Below are positions 7,735 to 15,138 of a stretch of DNA of 64,000 nt, one piece after another. The notes below the pieces were generated by a model. The model worked only from the letters and a program-made list of their open reading frames with translations, did no database searches and was not told where the DNA came from. Origin of the DNA: Betaproteobacteria bacterium (GTDB taxonomy: Bacteria; Pseudomonadota; Gammaproteobacteria; Burkholderiales; Burkholderiaceae_C). The stretch spans positions 267,772-331,771 of the forward strand of contig JABCYW010000001.1 in the NCBI GenBank assembly GCA_013289985.1. The letters are read 5' to 3'. Position numbers and translations under genes: made by a program. The first letter of the stretch is position 1. Each line of letters opens with the position of its first letter.

Positions 7735-8167
7735 GCCAGAGGATTCGAGAGTGACGCGGCACATCCGCACTATGTCAGCCGACTTGCCGGGCAGTCGGGC
7801 CTTGGTGACGTGTGCGCCGAGCATGTGGAAGCGAACAAATGCGGGCTGATCTATCGCCCAAGCAGGAGGGATCCCATCGCCACACAGAACCCCAGCGTCC
7901 CGATCACTGTCGCGAACGTCAGCAGCGCACGGCGCGCGCGCGCTACATCCGAAAATTGGGCTTTGAGCCAGCGTTTCATCTGATACGTCCGTGGTTTGAA
8001 ATAACTCAGTGTTTTCCGATCGGCTGGGAGCGGATGGTTGCCCGGGGCTACGACAGCCGACACTGACGCGATTGAACTTCGGTAATCCTCACCGACCCTT
8101 CGATCGCAGGTGGGCAAAAAAGTGCAGACCGCTCCCAACGGGGCGCCTTTTGCGAATCGGCCTAGGG
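7735..8167. other. Intergenic region between helicase gene and transposon accessory genes
   Basis: About 430 bases between convergent transcription units. I see no strong terminator. The only plausible gene is the short minus-strand frame at 7851-7979, listed separately. No repeat matching the right-end repeats of the transposon was found here. Confidence 0.4.
7851..7979 (-). CDS. Possible 42-residue single-span membrane peptide
   Basis: ATG at 7977-7979 opens a 42-codon frame with a basic N-terminal part (MKRWLKAQFSDVARARR) and one long hydrophobic stretch starting ALLTFATVIGTLGF near residue 19. The layout is that of a small membrane peptide with a cytoplasmic basic end. The ribosome-binding site is weak and the frame extends further upstream without a clear purpose, so this may be chance. 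It would lie on the same strand as the tni genes and downstream of them. Confidence 0.25.
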   Translation of the reverse strand: MKRWLKAQFSDVARARRALLTFATVIGTLGFCVAMGSLLLGR

Positions 8168-8380
8168 CTAGTTGGCCGCAGGATCGTCCAACGGAATGCC
8201 GAAGCGCCGGAGGATTTCGACCTGTATCGCGTGATACACGCCCGCGTCGTACCAGCAGTCAGGGCCGCCGTCGGTGTCCAGCGCTCGCACCCAGTTACTG
8301 GCTGCCTCATCAGGCGGAGCACTATAGCGAGCGGTATTTCGCAGTTGCGTGCGCAAGCGCTTCAATTCGGCGTCAGTCAT
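8168..8380 (-). CDS. Small hypothetical protein (70 aa)
   Basis: A 70-residue acidic protein, not recognised. It starts with an ATGA overlap to the upstream AbrB-like gene, which supports real translation. The sequence has a helical N-terminus (MTDAELKRLRTQLRNT) and a compact second half with aromatic residues (CWYDAGVYHAIQVEILRRFG) and no membrane segment. It is the last gene of the minus-strand transposition operon, so it may be an accessory factor of the element or a toxin/antitoxin half with its neighbour. No function can be assigned. Confidence 0.65.
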   Translation of the reverse strand: MTDAELKRLRTQLRNTARYSAPPDEAASNWVRALDTDGGPDCWYDAGVYHAIQVEILRRFGIPLDDPAAN

Positions 8381-8688
8381 ATTGGCATCCTCTTCCTAAG
8401 AGAGACCGCAAAGTCGTCGAAGCGCTGTGAAAGATCAACCTTGGCTATGAAATGACGCGCGGGGCCCGTAGAGCTTAGCGTTCGGACGCCTCGTCGAATC
8501 TGGCTAGACAGCAACCGACCGCCTGATGCGCGCTTGGGCGTATTGGAAAACACGATCTCGCGTCCATTCCAATGACAGTAAACACGCTGTCCGAGCTTGA
8601 AAGTGGCAGGCTTCGGAGGAAGCACGATGCGGCCGCCGCTTCGGATGATGCCGACGTACGCCTGCTTGGCGTTGCGAGACGATTTCAT
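8377..8688 (-). CDS. Small AbrB/SpoVT-like basic protein (103 aa)
   Basis: The ATG at 8688 has a strong GGGGAGGT site just upstream and overlaps the TniQ stop as ATGA. The core VGIIRSGGRIVLPPKPATF followed by KLGQRVYCHW resembles the swapped-hairpin AbrB/SpoVT DNA-binding fold, which often forms the antitoxin of toxin-antitoxin pairs. The C-terminal half is basic (SSQIRRGVRTLSS). It is in one operon with two tniQ genes and the 70-residue protein after it. Fold assignment is tentative; a role in regulating the tni operon or neutralising the downstream protein would fit. Confidence 0.6.
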   Translation of the reverse strand: MKSSRNAKQAYVGIIRSGGRIVLPPKPATFKLGQRVYCHWNGREIVFSNTPKRASGGRLLSSQIRRGVRTLSSTGPARHFIAKVDLSQRFDDFAVSLRKRMPI

Positions 8689-9557
8689 GTGACCTCCCCG
8701 GTTGTATGGGCACGAGCGTCTGTCGCCTTCTCGGGCCGAGGGCGAGAAGACAACGGTGTGGCAGGGCCCGCCAGCCAATTCCCCACCATCCAGAATGGCT
8801 GCGATGATGACGAGAGGTGTCCGCCCACGGATGACGCGATGTCTCTGTGTTTCTTAACGGTAAGAAGCCGCTCGCGTCCTGCTGCGACGTAGCTCGGGTC
8901 TGCTCCTGGCCCTTTGACTGCCTCTGGGCCCTTGATGCCCCAGTGTCTCAGCCAGTAAGGCAGACCGTTAAGAAACTGAGCATCGACGAAGACGGGATCC
9001 GCACGATGGAGAGGCTGGCAACACATCAGACACCAACTGAAGTCCTCAATGCCCTGCTTGCCCTTGCCTGGCTCCATCATGTCTCGTGCGAGTTCAACGT
9101 ACTTGCCGCAGTGAGGGCACCAATCCTCTAGTAGGCACCTGTGCCAAGGACAGAAGACAAGCTGCTCTATTCTGCAGTACAGGTGGAAGCACGGCGTCTG
9201 GTCGTCTCGCAGGCACAAGGAACAAAATCGATATCGCCCCCGGCGTCCTTGGGCGCCTCGCAACCGATACCCGCGCTGATTCTTCCCACCAAAGAACATG
9301 CGACCGCTCTCAAGCGCCTTGACTTCCTGGACGTACGGCGATTCTTTTGCAAACGCGTAGTAGTAGAGGTAGTCAAAGTCGTGGCCGAAGTCGAAGCCGA
9401 GGTAGCTCGCGAACTCCTTGTGGCTGCAGCCCTGCATCGCCGCCGCTCGCATGATCCAGGAATTGGGAGCCTCATGCGGCAGTGCGTGCGGAACGCTTGT
9501 CAGCGCGCGCAGCCTCACCGCGAAGTTCTGCCTAACGAAAGAGATCCCGCTGGTCAT
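8685..9557 (-). CDS. TniQ family protein 1
   Basis: A 290-residue TniQ-family target-selection protein. The N-terminal part (ISFVRQNFAVRLRALTSVP) is followed by a zinc-binding core with the Cys/His pairs CSLC, CPWH, CPHC and CLMC between about residues 112 and 185. TniQ/TnsD proteins bind the target DNA or a guide complex and recruit the TnsC filament. A longer start at 9599 is possible; the ATG at 9557 is chosen because it cuts the overlap with the preceding tniQ to 26 bases. At under 300 residues it is short for a TnsD. No Cas genes are nearby, so target choice is probably protein-guided. Confidence 0.82.
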   Translation of the reverse strand: MTSGISFVRQNFAVRLRALTSVPHALPHEAPNSWIMRAAAMQGCSHKEFASYLGFDFGHDFDYLYYYAFAKESPYVQEVKALESGRMFFGGKNQRGYRLRGAQGRRGRYRFCSLCLRDDQTPCFHLYCRIEQLVFCPWHRCLLEDWCPHCGKYVELARDMMEPGKGKQGIEDFSWCLMCCQPLHRADPVFVDAQFLNGLPYWLRHWGIKGPEAVKGPGADPSYVAAGRERLLTVKKHRDIASSVGGHLSSSSQPFWMVGNWLAGPATPLSSRPRPEKATDARAHTTGEVT

Positions 9558-10473
9558 GGTAGATGGGTTGTCTATTGCGCCACCTCGGCGCCTGGCCAAT
9601 GGCCTCCAGGAGGTGGCCGGCTGCGGCCCGATCGAAGGGTGAGATCCCTCGAAGCTTCTGCTCCGCCAAGCTGTCCGCGCAGCGCTGCAGCTCTGTCCGG
9701 CCCGCCCTGGCTAAATTGACGCTAACTGCCATCCGGCTCAGTGCTGAAGCGAGGATGTCATGCAGGTCGGCGCTACGCAGCCAGGTTGCTACGCCGTTCA
9801 TCACTTGGCCCTTCAAGGTCGCCTTCCCGCCGCCGAACGCCAACAGCACCCGGTAACCGCCGTCCAGCGACATGCCGCGCAGTGGCTCCATCGCAATGAG
9901 GCCGTCTCCTTCGATGACGTCGCGTCGCGAGGCGAGTGCGCCTGCTATCAGGGCCGACCACCTCACAACTGCGGCATCGGCCGGCTTGTTCTCGGTCGCG
10001 AGGTACCGACCGCAACTGCACACATCAAGGGCTGGGCGGTCCGGCGAGATCCCGCGGCCGCACTCTCCGCAGTGATCAAGCAGCACGATCTGGTGGTGGT
10101 GGCACGCCGTGTACGCGGCCAGATCCCATTCCATGCGCGCATAGCCGTGTTCTGCCAGGCAGTCCAGGCAAACCTGTTGGTGCGTGCCCCTCAGCGTCCA
10201 GTCGTCTCGCCAGGCCTGCCCGAACAGACGAACCTCTTGCCAGCGATCCTTACCCGAAACGCTGGGAAGTCGATGCTCGAACCAAGACTGCGGCACGCCA
10301 GTGAGCTGAGCAAAGGCGTTCGAGGCGTCGGATTGAATGTGGCGACGGCTGTGGCCATACGTATATTCGAGCGCCTCTCGCATTGAGCTGCAGTTGAGCG
10401 CCAAGGCGCGGATGAGGAAGCCGACGGCTCCCTCATCCGCTGCCGGCCTGCACTCTACGATGAGCGCGCTCAT
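9532..10473 (-). CDS. TniQ family protein 2
   Basis: A 313-residue TniQ-family protein, first of two in tandem. It has the typical block CLDCLAEHGYARMEWDLAAY, then CHHHQIVLLDHCGECG and a final CSCG, giving the zinc ligands. The ATG directly follows the tnsC stop (TGA then ATG), so translation is coupled. The C-terminal third is helical and ends in a basic segment. Having two different TniQ proteins may allow two target pathways, as TnsD and TnsE or TniQ do in other Tn7-like elements, or a heteromeric target complex. Confidence 0.82.
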   Translation of the reverse strand: MSALIVECRPAADEGAVGFLIRALALNCSSMREALEYTYGHSRRHIQSDASNAFAQLTGVPQSWFEHRLPSVSGKDRWQEVRLFGQAWRDDWTLRGTHQQVCLDCLAEHGYARMEWDLAAYTACHHHQIVLLDHCGECGRGISPDRPALDVCSCGRYLATENKPADAAVVRWSALIAGALASRRDVIEGDGLIAMEPLRGMSLDGGYRVLLAFGGGKATLKGQVMNGVATWLRSADLHDILASALSRMAVSVNLARAGRTELQRCADSLAEQKLRGISPFDRAAAGHLLEAIGQAPRWRNRQPIYHDQRDLFR

Positions 10474-11484
10474 TCAGATCCAGGGGCAGTCCGAGCGTTC
10501 TTCCGAACCAAACGCTCGCTGGAAGGCCAGCTGCAGCGTCGCTTTCTCCGGCGCCACTTTGCCCGAATCGACGGTCACCATCGCGAGCTCGGTCAGGAAC
10601 TGCTTGAGCCTGCGCAGGTTGCCACGCGCCGTCTTGTGCAAGGCCTGAAATCCTTCCCGCGAGGATTGAATGCCTCTGAGGTTCAGTGTGGCGGTCTCAG
10701 GCAACATCGCCCGCGCCAACGACATCCAGTCTTCGTCCATCGCGAAATCTCTGAGAGATTCATTGACGATGCATCGGCTGTCCAGATATGGGTCGATCGC
10801 CTTGAGCTCGGCTAGGCTCGGTCCTCCGACCAGACACACTGCGAGTCGGGCCTCGTCCATGAGCTCGCGGAAATATTCGCTCGCCGCTGAGCTATCGTCC
10901 GCTTTGGCGCCCCGCATCGCGACGACCTGGTGCCCCTCGTCGACGAGTATGAGCCTCGTCTTATGCCGACGCAGTGCGTCAATGGAGAGCGACCGCTTGG
11001 CATCCAAGGTCGTGCTGTTGACCTTCAACAGCGGATAGTTGAGCTGCTTCAGAACCTGTTGAACGACGCCTGTAAGCGAATTTCCGCGGCGCATCCGGAT
11101 GAGGATCATCCCTGTGCTGCGTTCGGCCAGGTTGTGGTGCGGCAAGGTGTCCATGAAGTAGCGACACAACATGGTCTTGCCGACGCCTGCCGTTCCGCGA
11201 ATGACGCCGCCGACGGGCTGCTGCACTTCCTTAGCAAGAAGAAACATTCGATCCAGCGCAGCAATCAGTTCGTCGAAGCGCCGGTGCTTTACGATGAGGG
11301 CGTCCACTGCAGCACCTTGCTTGAGCGCTTTCATCGAATACGTTGCCAGCCAGCGATCGCGCGACTTGCGCCGGTGGTCGTCAAAGTCAGCCTCCTCGGG
11401 GTCGACGGCCAGGAGGCCATGGTCAACTGCGTTCACTGGCAATCTCCTTCGTCGCGAGCTGGTGCCTTCATGGATGAGCGACAT
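10474..11484 (-). CDS. TnsC/TniB-like AAA ATPase
   Basis: A 336-residue AAA regulator of transposition. Walker A is GTAGVGKT at 97-104 and Walker B is LILVDEGHQ with D182-E183. The fold matches TniB/TnsC proteins that polymerise on target DNA, link TniQ to the transposase and impose target immunity. The ATG overlaps a 74-residue frame that begins at the tnsB end. The next gene, tniQ, starts immediately after its stop. The N-terminal 60 residues are basic and may hold the transposase-interacting part. Confidence 0.88.
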   Translation of the reverse strand: MSLIHEGTSSRRRRLPVNAVDHGLLAVDPEEADFDDHRRKSRDRWLATYSMKALKQGAAVDALIVKHRRFDELIAALDRMFLLAKEVQQPVGGVIRGTAGVGKTMLCRYFMDTLPHHNLAERSTGMILIRMRRGNSLTGVVQQVLKQLNYPLLKVNSTTLDAKRSLSIDALRRHKTRLILVDEGHQVVAMRGAKADDSSAASEYFRELMDEARLAVCLVGGPSLAELKAIDPYLDSRCIVNESLRDFAMDEDWMSLARAMLPETATLNLRGIQSSREGFQALHKTARGNLRRLKQFLTELAMVTVDSGKVAPEKATLQLAFQRAFGSEERSDCPWI

Positions 11485-11657
11485 GACGTTTGACCCAAGA
11501 GGATCATCTGGCGTAGGCCCGCGAGCAATGTGTCGAACGGCAATGTGCTCGCCGCGGTGGCGCTGGTGTCGGAGGCGTTTTCGGCCAGAGTGTCCGGGCC
11601 GCCATCGGCATCAAAAGTCACCAGCGTGTTCACTGGACGTTGATCAATTGAACTCAT
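11433..11657 (-). CDS. Possible small protein between tnsB and tnsC (74 aa)
   Basis: ATG at 11655-11657 lies inside the end of tnsB (the last codons read TATGAGTTCAATTGA), giving a coupled start. The 74-residue frame runs through the gap between tnsB and tnsC and overlaps the tnsC start by 52 bases. The peptide is acidic at first (VTFDADGGPDTLAENASD), then has a short hydrophobic helix (FDTLLAGLRQMILLG). It fills an otherwise unexplained 160-base gap in a tight operon, so it may be real or may only keep ribosomes moving to tnsC. No family recognised. Confidence 0.35.
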   Translation of the reverse strand: MSSIDQRPVNTLVTFDADGGPDTLAENASDTSATAASTLPFDTLLAGLRQMILLGQTSCRSSMKAPARDEGDCQ

Positions 11658-13629
11658 AGGTCTCGTACTCCTTCGGAATCGGTAGCAGTTCCTCCTTGCT
11701 AGTGGGCACGACAACTGGGGCCGAGATCGGTGCCGCGGGCTTGGCTGAACCACTGAAGACCTCGTTCGAGGTAAATCCCGACACCGCTCGAAGTTGTGCC
11801 CCTTTCAAGCGCTTGCCTTTGCGCATTGCGTTGCTCCACATATCCGTGAGCTCAAGCTTCGACTGGGTCAGCACCTCTTCGGCGTTCCTAATAGTCAGGA
11901 CGCCTTTTTTTTGAGCACGTATCGCTCGGTGTTGCACGTCTGACAAGCCGGCGGTGTATTCCGGCTGGCAGGAGGGCACATGCATCCAACCCTTCTGCTG
12001 GGGGTCTTGAACCCAAACATGCCCGAGGTCCTCGGGGTTGAACTTGACCTCGGTGGTAAAGCGTAGGCCTATGCGACGCCGCATGTCCTGCAACTCGGGC
12101 GAGTTGTATCGAAGGTAGCTCTTGACGATGCCCTCATTCCCGACCGTGAGCGTTTTGCTGCTTGCCATGATGATGTCGAGCTCGCTCGTGCTTGCTGGGA
12201 GTCGCGGCGCGAGCTGGCCTGCAAGTCCTTCCGAGTACAGGTCGTACGCCCGATCGAGCCGCCTGTCAGTCACTTCAAAAGGGTGCACGTCGACAATCGC
12301 TTTTAGCAGGCCCATGCAGAGGGCGCCGAAAGTGACGCACGCCGTCTTGTCGGGGTTCTCGGGCAGGTAGTTCGTCAGTTGTTTTTCGACACGCCCAGCG
12401 GTCGGGAGGTAGCCGTTGATCTCTCCGATTGACCGTTCCACCATCGGCTTGAGCCAGGGTTGCCTGACAGCGCAGTGCAGCACGTCGGTGGCCAGGTGCA
12501 TCGCAGCCAAGTGGAAGTGCGGTGAATGGAACTCCAGGCCGTTGTCGACGACCATCAGGTCTGGAATTCCATAGGCCAGCCACTTGTTCGTCAGGCCCGC
12601 GTGCTCGGTCAAGAAGTCCTTCGGGCGAATCGCAATCTTGAAGGCGGCCAGGGCATTGGCCAGGCCTGCGCTCCAGAAGCTGATGTGAAATCCAACGATG
12701 TAGCCGCTGTAGCTATCGACAACGACGGTGATGGTGGGCCTGCCCATCGGCAGGCCTGTAACGTCATTCACAACCACCAAGTCCAAGATGGTGTGATCGA
12801 TCTCGTAGCGCGCCAAGACGCGTTGGGCATCAATGCCACCCAAGCTGTAGCGCCACCGATTTCTTGCGTAGGAGGGGCCGTAACGTGCCACGCAGCGGTC
12901 GTACGGCGAGATCTCGGTGATCAGGCGTCGAACCGTGGAAGGGCTGATCTTCGATTCATCGGCTTCAAGTCGGCCGCGCACGACCTGCTGTTCGAGTTCT
13001 CTGTCGATCAGAAGCTTCGTCTGCCTAGCGCTGGGTCGCTTTCTCGTACAGTAGAAGTCTCGGATCTCTCGCCGCGCGATGTCTTCGACCAACTTGTGCA
13101 GACGGCGCGAAGACCTTTTGAAGCAGTTGCCGCTTAGCAGCGAGAGCGGATTGCCCCCGGACGCGTCGAATTTGCGCATCCATGACATGACGGAGGATGC
13201 ACTAGGCGTCTTTTTCATGGCCACCGCGACTTCGGGCGGTACGTCGCCAGGGGGGTGCCCCTTGAGGCGACTAAGTGCCGCGACGATGCGCAGGCGCATG
13301 CCCTTGCCGAGACCGCAACGCTTCATGTACTTCACGTACCCGACGCGCAGCTTCAAGCCGAGCTGCTCGTGCTCGGGGAGGTGCTCGAATGTTTGGACGA
13401 GCCGCGTTCCGATGATGTCGTCTTGAGAGAGAGCGACGGGATGTTCCTGCACGACCTGTAGCCGCCCGGCCTCGAGGTCGCGCTGCAGCTGCGCGGCCGT
13501 CGTCGTCTTGGGCGCACCGCTCTCGAGATCGAAGAACACGAGGCGTCCGTCGTCGGTCATCCGATCAAGCCGCCACGTTCTCAGCTCTTCCCGGATCACC
13601 AAGCCAATGGTTAATGTGAATGTGCTCAT
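11644..13629 (-). CDS. TnsB/TniA-like DDE transposase
   Basis: A 661-residue transposase of the Mu/TnsB/TniA type. The catalytic triad is D278 (in YEIDHTILDL), D362 (in LMVVDNGLEF) and E398 (in PMVERSIGEIN); the 35-residue gap between the second Asp and the Glu is the classic DD(35)E spacing of the retroviral integrase superfamily. N-terminal helical DNA-binding domains and a C-terminal Mu-type beta-barrel with an extended tail for TnsC contact are expected. It makes the 3'-end cuts and joins strands. An upstream TTG at 13638 is an alternative start. It overlaps tnsA by 65 bases. Confidence 0.93.
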   Translation of the reverse strand: MSTFTLTIGLVIREELRTWRLDRMTDDGRLVFFDLESGAPKTTTAAQLQRDLEAGRLQVVQEHPVALSQDDIIGTRLVQTFEHLPEHEQLGLKLRVGYVKYMKRCGLGKGMRLRIVAALSRLKGHPPGDVPPEVAVAMKKTPSASSVMSWMRKFDASGGNPLSLLSGNCFKRSSRRLHKLVEDIARREIRDFYCTRKRPSARQTKLLIDRELEQQVVRGRLEADESKISPSTVRRLITEISPYDRCVARYGPSYARNRWRYSLGGIDAQRVLARYEIDHTILDLVVVNDVTGLPMGRPTITVVVDSYSGYIVGFHISFWSAGLANALAAFKIAIRPKDFLTEHAGLTNKWLAYGIPDLMVVDNGLEFHSPHFHLAAMHLATDVLHCAVRQPWLKPMVERSIGEINGYLPTAGRVEKQLTNYLPENPDKTACVTFGALCMGLLKAIVDVHPFEVTDRRLDRAYDLYSEGLAGQLAPRLPASTSELDIIMASSKTLTVGNEGIVKSYLRYNSPELQDMRRRIGLRFTTEVKFNPEDLGHVWVQDPQQKGWMHVPSCQPEYTAGLSDVQHRAIRAQKKGVLTIRNAEEVLTQSKLELTDMWSNAMRKGKRLKGAQLRAVSGFTSNEVFSGSAKPAAPISAPVVVPTSKEELLPIPKEYETYEFN

Positions 13630-14239
13630 GTTCGCCAATGAGAGAAAGGGGTTGCTGGGGCGACAAGTCGAACGAAGGTCCGACGGTCAAGAGGCGGCGC
13701 CCTACGGCGTAGCCGATGTGGCCAAGAGGGTGGCCGGCCTGTTCGGCGTCGCCGATCGTGGGACGGGGTTGATCTGCGACCCATGCGGCGAGCGCTTCGA
13801 CCGCACCGGGCGGAGACGTTCGCCGAGCCATTGCGCGCATCTCCGACGTGCGCAAGGCGCGTTCGTGGCCGATCAAGGACCCGGGGACAAGGTAGAGCGG
13901 TATGCCGAGAGACCGAATCGCTCGACGCAGCCCGCTGTCCAGCAGCTCGCGGAACTGGCGTTCAAACGGCTGCCCCTTGGCCTCGACGAGGGCCTGACTG
14001 CCGTTGGCCAAGGTGACACGCAGGTCAGGGGTGTAGCTGCGTGGCTTCCCCTCCACCTCGAATTCGACAGTCAGGGGCTGCGATTCGATCCTGACGACGC
14101 CTGGTGTCAGGAGGAGGATTTCGATGCACTGCTTTTCCAGCCTCGATTCGTGCTGGATGGGTTCGCTCTGGAACCAGGGCTCATGAATCGCACCGACGCT
14201 GCGATGCGGAGCCCGAGTAATTACGGTCCGTGCTGGTTT
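13565..14239 (-). CDS. TnsA-like endonuclease
   Basis: A 224-residue nuclease matching the TnsA catalytic domain. The active site is a PD-(D/E)xK pattern: E32/E36 in HESRLEKQC, Q55-P56, P72-D73 in YTPDLRV, and E87-A-K89 in LVEAKGQ. TnsA cuts the 5' strands so the element moves by cut-and-paste. The protein is shorter than Tn7 TnsA after the catalytic domain. An in-frame ATG at 14350 exists, but the residues it adds run through terminator-like hairpins, so 14239 is preferred. It lies first in the tns operon, which opens towards the left. Confidence 0.88.
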   Translation of the reverse strand, partial: KPARTVITRAPHRSVGAIHEPWFQSEPIQHESRLEKQCIEILLLTPGVVRIESQPLTVEFEVEGKPRSYTPDLRVTLANGSQALVEAKGQPFERQFRELLDSGLRRAIRSLGIPLYLVPGSLIGHERALRTSEMRAMARRTSPPGAVEALAAWVADQPRPTIGDAEQAGHPLGHIGYAVGRRLLTVGPSFDLSPQQPLSLIGEHEHIHINHWLGDPGRAENVAA

Positions 14240-14267
14240 CATTTCCCGAAGGGCAAAAGTTGTCCGG

Positions 14268-14296
14268 CCCCGGCTATGACCGGGGATTGACTTTTT
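14268..14296 (+). terminator. Terminator-like hairpin upstream of tnsA
   Basis: CCCCGG at 14268-14273 pairs with CCGGGG at 14280-14285 and TTTTT follows at 14292-14296, giving a plus-strand intrinsic terminator shape. No plus-strand gene upstream explains it. It may shield the element from incoming transcription. Confidence 0.45.
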
Positions 14297-14301
14297 GCGC
14301 A

Positions 14302-14348
14302 GGGAGGCAGAAACTAAAGGCGGTTCAAGGCAGTTTTGTCTGCCTCCC
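14302..14348. repeat. Inverted repeat with 10-bp arms upstream of tnsA
   Basis: GGGAGGCAGA at 14302-14311 and TCTGCCTCCC at 14339-14348 are perfect inverted copies around 27 bases. The repeat lies between the tnsA start and the gp16-type gene, where the tns promoter should be, so it could be an operator for that DNA-binding protein. A further GC-rich stem followed by TTTTCTTT lies at about 14350-14392. Confidence 0.5.
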
Positions 14349-14411
14349 AACGCCGGCTACCCCTGCAAGGGTCGTCGGCGTTTTCTTTGCGCGTTGGGGT
14401 GACGTTGCGCG

Positions 14412-14693
14412 CTACAACATAGGCTGCTCCTTGAACGGTGCAATTGCATCAGAGCTCGGGGACTCGCCGAACACTGCCTTGACACCAAGTGCAATGGCGA
14501 TCCGATGCGCAGTTCCGCGCATGCCGCAGGTATAGCCGCTCAGCACCTGGTACACCGCGTTGGGTGGGAAGCCGTGCTGCCGCGCCCAGTCCGCGATTGA
14601 TTCGCCGCGTTGAACGAAACCAGCTCGCACGCGTGCGAGTTCAACTTGCTGACTCCGGTCGCCCGAGCTGGTGTTCATGTTGATGAAGTTCAT
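14412..14693 (-). CDS. BcepMu gp16-type DNA-binding protein
   Basis: A 93-residue protein with a helix-turn-helix core: ESIADWARQHGFPPNAVYQV, then LSGYTCGMRGTAHRIAIALG. This matches the phage BcepMu gp16 family of small regulators. It is the outermost gene, between tnsA and the right-end repeats, a position suited to controlling the tns operon. An internal ATG six codons in is an alternative start. Neither start has a strong ribosome-binding site. Confidence 0.7.
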   Translation of the reverse strand: MNFINMNTSSGDRSQQVELARVRAGFVQRGESIADWARQHGFPPNAVYQVLSGYTCGMRGTAHRIAIALGVKAVFGESPSSDAIAPFKEQPML

Positions 14694-14783
14694 TGATGGA
14701 GCAAATGCCGCTGGCGACTATAAGTGCGCGACAAGTACTGATGCAACGGTGGTGGGCCCCTTTTTTTGCTGCAAAATAAATTA

Positions 14784-14832
14784 TTAAAGAATGCAGATTA
14801 CAGATCGCCTTCGCCCTAATTAAAGAATGCAG
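14784..14832. repeat. Two tandem TnsB-site-like repeats at the right end
   Basis: TTAAAGAATGCAG occurs at 14784-14796 and 14820-14832, 36 bases apart. The repeat extends to the right of each copy with a weaker match (CAGATCGCCTTCGCCC against GAACTGCTTTCGCTC). Tandem, regularly spaced 20-30-base repeats at the tnsA-proximal end are the expected form of TnsB-binding sites. The AT-rich 14750-14840 stretch contrasts with the GC-rich surroundings. Confidence 0.6.
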
Positions 14833-14926
14833 TTTAAGAACTGCTTTCGCTCGTGTTGATGGCTATTGAGCGGGCGTGGGCGACATTCGGGACATGCCGT
14901 TCCCTGAATAAGCTGCGGACAGGTCT

Positions 14927-15138
14927 GCTCTTTACGAACTGAGCGACGCAGTTCGCATGAGACGACAGGACATCGGTTTGTCGCTCGAGAGTCCGGCCGC
15001 GCTGACGGGCATGTCTGCGAACCAGATCGCCAACGTCGAAACCCGAGGCATCGAGGGTCGGAGTCTCAACCGACGGTTGAACTGCTCGAAGCGCTCAGAT
15101 TGGGATTGGCAGTCACCTCCGCCCATCCGCGGCCGTAG
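14927..15138 (+). pseudogene. Broken XRE-type HTH gene at the transposon junction
   Basis: Frame one reads ALYELSDAVRMRRQDIGLS and continues through a helix-turn-helix (TGMSANQIANVE). About position 15067 the match moves to another frame, which reads QPTVELLEALRLGLAVT, a typical end of a HipB-like XRE domain, and stops at 15136-15138. No start codon precedes the first part. The remnant begins just to the right of the presumed transposon end, so insertion may have removed its 5' part. Confidence 0.5.

Larger units (their letters stand above)
1..14921. mobile_element. Tn7-like transposon, right part with tns/tni genes and cargo (left end outside window)
   Basis: The minus strand carries a TnsA-like nuclease (13565-14239), a TnsB-like DD(35)E transposase (11644-13629), a TnsC-like AAA ATPase (10474-11484) and two TniQ-family proteins (8685-10473). 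This is the gene order of heteromeric Tn7-like elements, in which tnsA lies nearest the right end and cargo lies beyond tniQ. Two tandem repeats near 14784-14832 look like TnsB sites. The exact end is not resolved: a Tn7-type end reads TGT inward, and ACA occurs on the plus strand ending at 14885, 14894 and 14921. No matching left end was found, so including positions 1-8167 as cargo is an inference from gene order. Confidence 0.65.

Noticed and set aside
14268-14400. CRISPR-associated transposon guide RNA
   Set aside because: The hairpins lack repeat-spacer form and no Cascade or Cas12k gene lies near the tns genes.
14784-14832. CRISPR-like array
   Set aside because: Only two short repeats, AT-rich and at a transposon end; spacing and position fit transposase sites, and no cas genes are present.
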